Shown in pieces: positions 35,942 to 37,669 of a DNA stretch of 37,669 nt. The DNA is from Phycisphaeraceae bacterium. Its GTDB lineage: Bacteria > Planctomycetota > Phycisphaerae > Phycisphaerales > Phycisphaeraceae. Location: contig JAHQVV010000222.1 of NCBI GenBank assembly GCA_019634195.1, forward strand, positions 1 to 37,669, in the 5' to 3' direction. Made by a program: the position numbers and the translations under genes. Numbering within the stretch: position 1 is the stretch's first letter; each line of letters begins with the position of its first letter. The notes under the pieces were generated by a model. That model worked only from the letters and a program-made list of their open reading frames with translations, had not been told where the DNA came from and did not search any database.

Positions 35942-36205
35942 TCAGCCTAATTCCTCGGCTTTGTCGGTCAGGATCGCCAGCGTGTTGCCCTTCATCTGGG
36001 CAAAACCGCCGCTGATCTGCACCTTGGTCTCTTCCGCGGGTCCGGTGACGGTCAGGACCCCCTCGCCCAGCTTGACCAGCAGGGGCGCACGATTGGCCAT
36101 AAACCCCATCTGCCCGTCATGGGCGGGGAGATCGACGTAAGAGGCCTCTTTTTCGAAGACTTCTTGTTCGGGCGTGATCAGGCTGCAGGTGATGGTGCCG
36201 GGCAT
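35942..36205 (-). CDS. atpC: F1F0 ATP synthase epsilon subunit, short form (87 aa)
   Basis: MPGTITCSLITPEQEVFEKEASYVDLPAHDGQMGFMANRAPLLVKLGEGVLTV...ISGGFAQMKGNTLAILTDKAEEL: epsilon N-terminal beta-barrel; no C-terminal helical domain. Confidence 0.9.
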   Translation of the reverse strand: MPGTITCSLITPEQEVFEKEASYVDLPAHDGQMGFMANRAPLLVKLGEGVLTVTGPAEETKVQISGGFAQMKGNTLAILTDKAEELG

Positions 36206-36255
36206 GGGGGTTCCTTATCGGTGAGGAGGCATGATAGTCGGGAGCCGATCGACCC

Positions 36256-37669
36256 TCAAACCATCGCCGGCAGGTGCTCACGCAGGAAGTGACCTGTGTA
36301 GCTGTCGTCGTGCTCCGCGACGTCTTCGGGCGTGCCCTGAGCCACGACCGTGCCGCCGCGGTCGCCGCCCTCGGGGCCCAGGTCGATCAGCCAGTCGCTG
36401 TGCTTGATGACGTCCATGTTGTGTTCGATCAGCAGTACCGTGTTTGCGCCGATCTCCCGGCCCGCAGAGTCATCCACCAACCGATCGAGCACGGACAGCA
36501 GCTTCTTTACGTCCGCGAAGTGCAGGCCTGTTGTCGGTTCGTCGAGCACGTAGAGCGTCCGGCCGGTCGATCGCTTGCCGAGTTCCGTTGCCAGTTTGAC
36601 ACGCTGGGCTTCGCCGCCGGAGAGCGTCGTGCTGGGTTGGCCCAGTTGCACGTAGCTCAGGCCGACGTCGTTGAGTGCGGTGAGCAGGCGTTTGACGTCT
36701 GAGAAACTATCGAAGAAGGTCAAGGCCTCCTCGACCGTCATGTCCAGCACATCGCTGATGTTCTTGCCGCGGTAGGTGATCTCTAAGGTCTCACGGTTGT
36801 ATCGTTTGCCCTTGCAGACGTCGCACTCGACGAACACGTCCGGGAGGAAGTGCATCTCGATCTTCTTGACACCCTGGCCCTGGCAGGCCTCGCAGCGCCC
36901 GCCCTTGACGTTGAAGCTGAACCGGCCTGGCTTGTACCCACGGATCTTCGACTCCTTGGTCTTCGTGAACAGGTCGCGGATCATGTCGAAGACGCCGGTG
37001 TACGTCGCGGGGTTGCTGCGTGGTGTTCGGCCGATGGGCGACTGGTCGACCTCGATGATGCGGTCGATGTTGGTCCAGCCGGCGAGTTTGTCGTGCAGGC
37101 CGGGCTTCACTCGGCTGCCGAGCAGCGCTTTCTTCGCGGCTTTGAGCAGGACTTGATTGACGAGCGTGGATTTGCCGCTGCCGGACACGCCGGTGACCGT
37201 GACGATCCCGCCCAGGGGAAAATCGGCATCGATGTTCTTGAGGTTGTTGTGCCTTGCCCCCTTGATCTTCAGGCATTTTTTGTGGTCGAGGACACGCCGC
37301 TCGTCGGGGACCTCCACCATCTCGTCGCCGCGGAGGTACTTGGCGGTGAGGGATTTTGACTTTCGCTTGACCTGCTCGAGTGGGCCGTGCGCGACGACGG
37401 TGCCGCCGTGCTTGCCCGGGCCCGGGCCGATGTCGATGAGGTAGTCCGAGGCGTTGATGGTGTCCTCGTCGTGCTCGACAACGAGGACGGTGTTGCCGAT
37501 CTCGGTGAGGTGGCGGAGGGTCTTGATCAGCCGCTCGTTGTCGCGTTGGTGTAGACCGATGGTCGGCTCGTCGAGCACGTAGCAGCAGCCGACGAGCCCG
37601 CTGCCCACCTGCGTGGCCAGGCGGATGCGCTGTGATTCACCGCCGGAGAGGGAGCCCGTGTTCCGTGAG
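36256..37669 (-). CDS. uvrA: Excinuclease ABC subunit A, partial (N-terminus beyond the right edge)
   Basis: [121 protein letters not shown]. Frame continues to the window end. Confidence 0.97.
   Translation of the reverse strand, partial: SRNTGSLSGGESQRIRLATQVGSGLVGCCYVLDEPTIGLHQRDNERLIKTLRHLTEIGNTVLVVEHDEDTINASDYLIDIGPGPGKHGGTVVAHGPLEQVKRKSKSLTAKYLRGDEMVEVPDERRVLDHKKCLKIKGARHNNLKNIDADFPLGGIVTVTGVSGSGKSTLVNQVLLKAAKKALLGSRVKPGLHDKLAGWTNIDRIIEVDQSPIGRTPRSNPATYTGVFDMIRDLFTKTKESKIRGYKPGRFSFNVKGGRCEACQGQGVKKIEMHFLPDVFVECDVCKGKRYNRETLEITYRGKNISDVLDMTVEEALTFFDSFSDVKRLLTALNDVGLSYVQLGQPSTTLSGGEAQRVKLATELGKRSTGRTLYVLDEPTTGLHFADVKKLLSVLDRLVDDSAGREIGANTVLLIEHNMDVIKHSDWLIDLGPEGGDRGGTVVAQGTPEDVAEHDDSYTGHFLREHLPAMV

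Noticed and set aside
1-37669. CRISPR arrays, rRNA and tRNA genes, prophage genes
   Set aside because: No regularly spaced repeats, no tRNA- or rRNA-like sequences recognised in the intergenic spaces, no phage structural or integrase proteins.

Overview
GC-rich chromosomal window. Protein signatures (PEP-CTERM tails, H-X9-DG prepilin-like proteins, FecR-LamG proteins paired with ECF sigma factors) suggest Planctomycetota, probably Phycisphaerae; the taxonomy is inference. Minus strand 1-6999 holds a three-gene set: a YqiJ/NfeD-like membrane protein, a YqiK-like flotillin, and a very large AAA+ 'DNA repair ATPase' that runs off the left edge and is missing from the ORF track. Housekeeping genes follow: purN, gluQRS, DUF192, an RsbU/SpoIIE phosphatase, riboflavin synthase, aspS, an alpha/beta hydrolase, an EEP nuclease/phosphatase, an MBL-fold hydrolase, a vWA protein, a 900-aa M50 protease, rsmG, rodA, a PBP2, a short atpC, and partial uvrA. 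Two diverged cassettes share the order ECF sigma - FecR/LamG - PEP-CTERM - prepilin. In the left cassette the prepilin is cut short exactly where a PhoD-like phosphatase gene is also cut short. The most interesting unlabelled signals are: (1) a dispersed ~93-95 bp inverted-repeat element in two copies whose two internal hairpins keep their position and fold but differ in sequence; (2) the paired sigma/FecR-LamG/PEP-CTERM/prepilin cassettes; (3) the double-truncation junction near 8990; (4) a canonical four-tract G-quadruplex motif in the ribE/aspS divergent spacer. All calls were made by eye without database searches.
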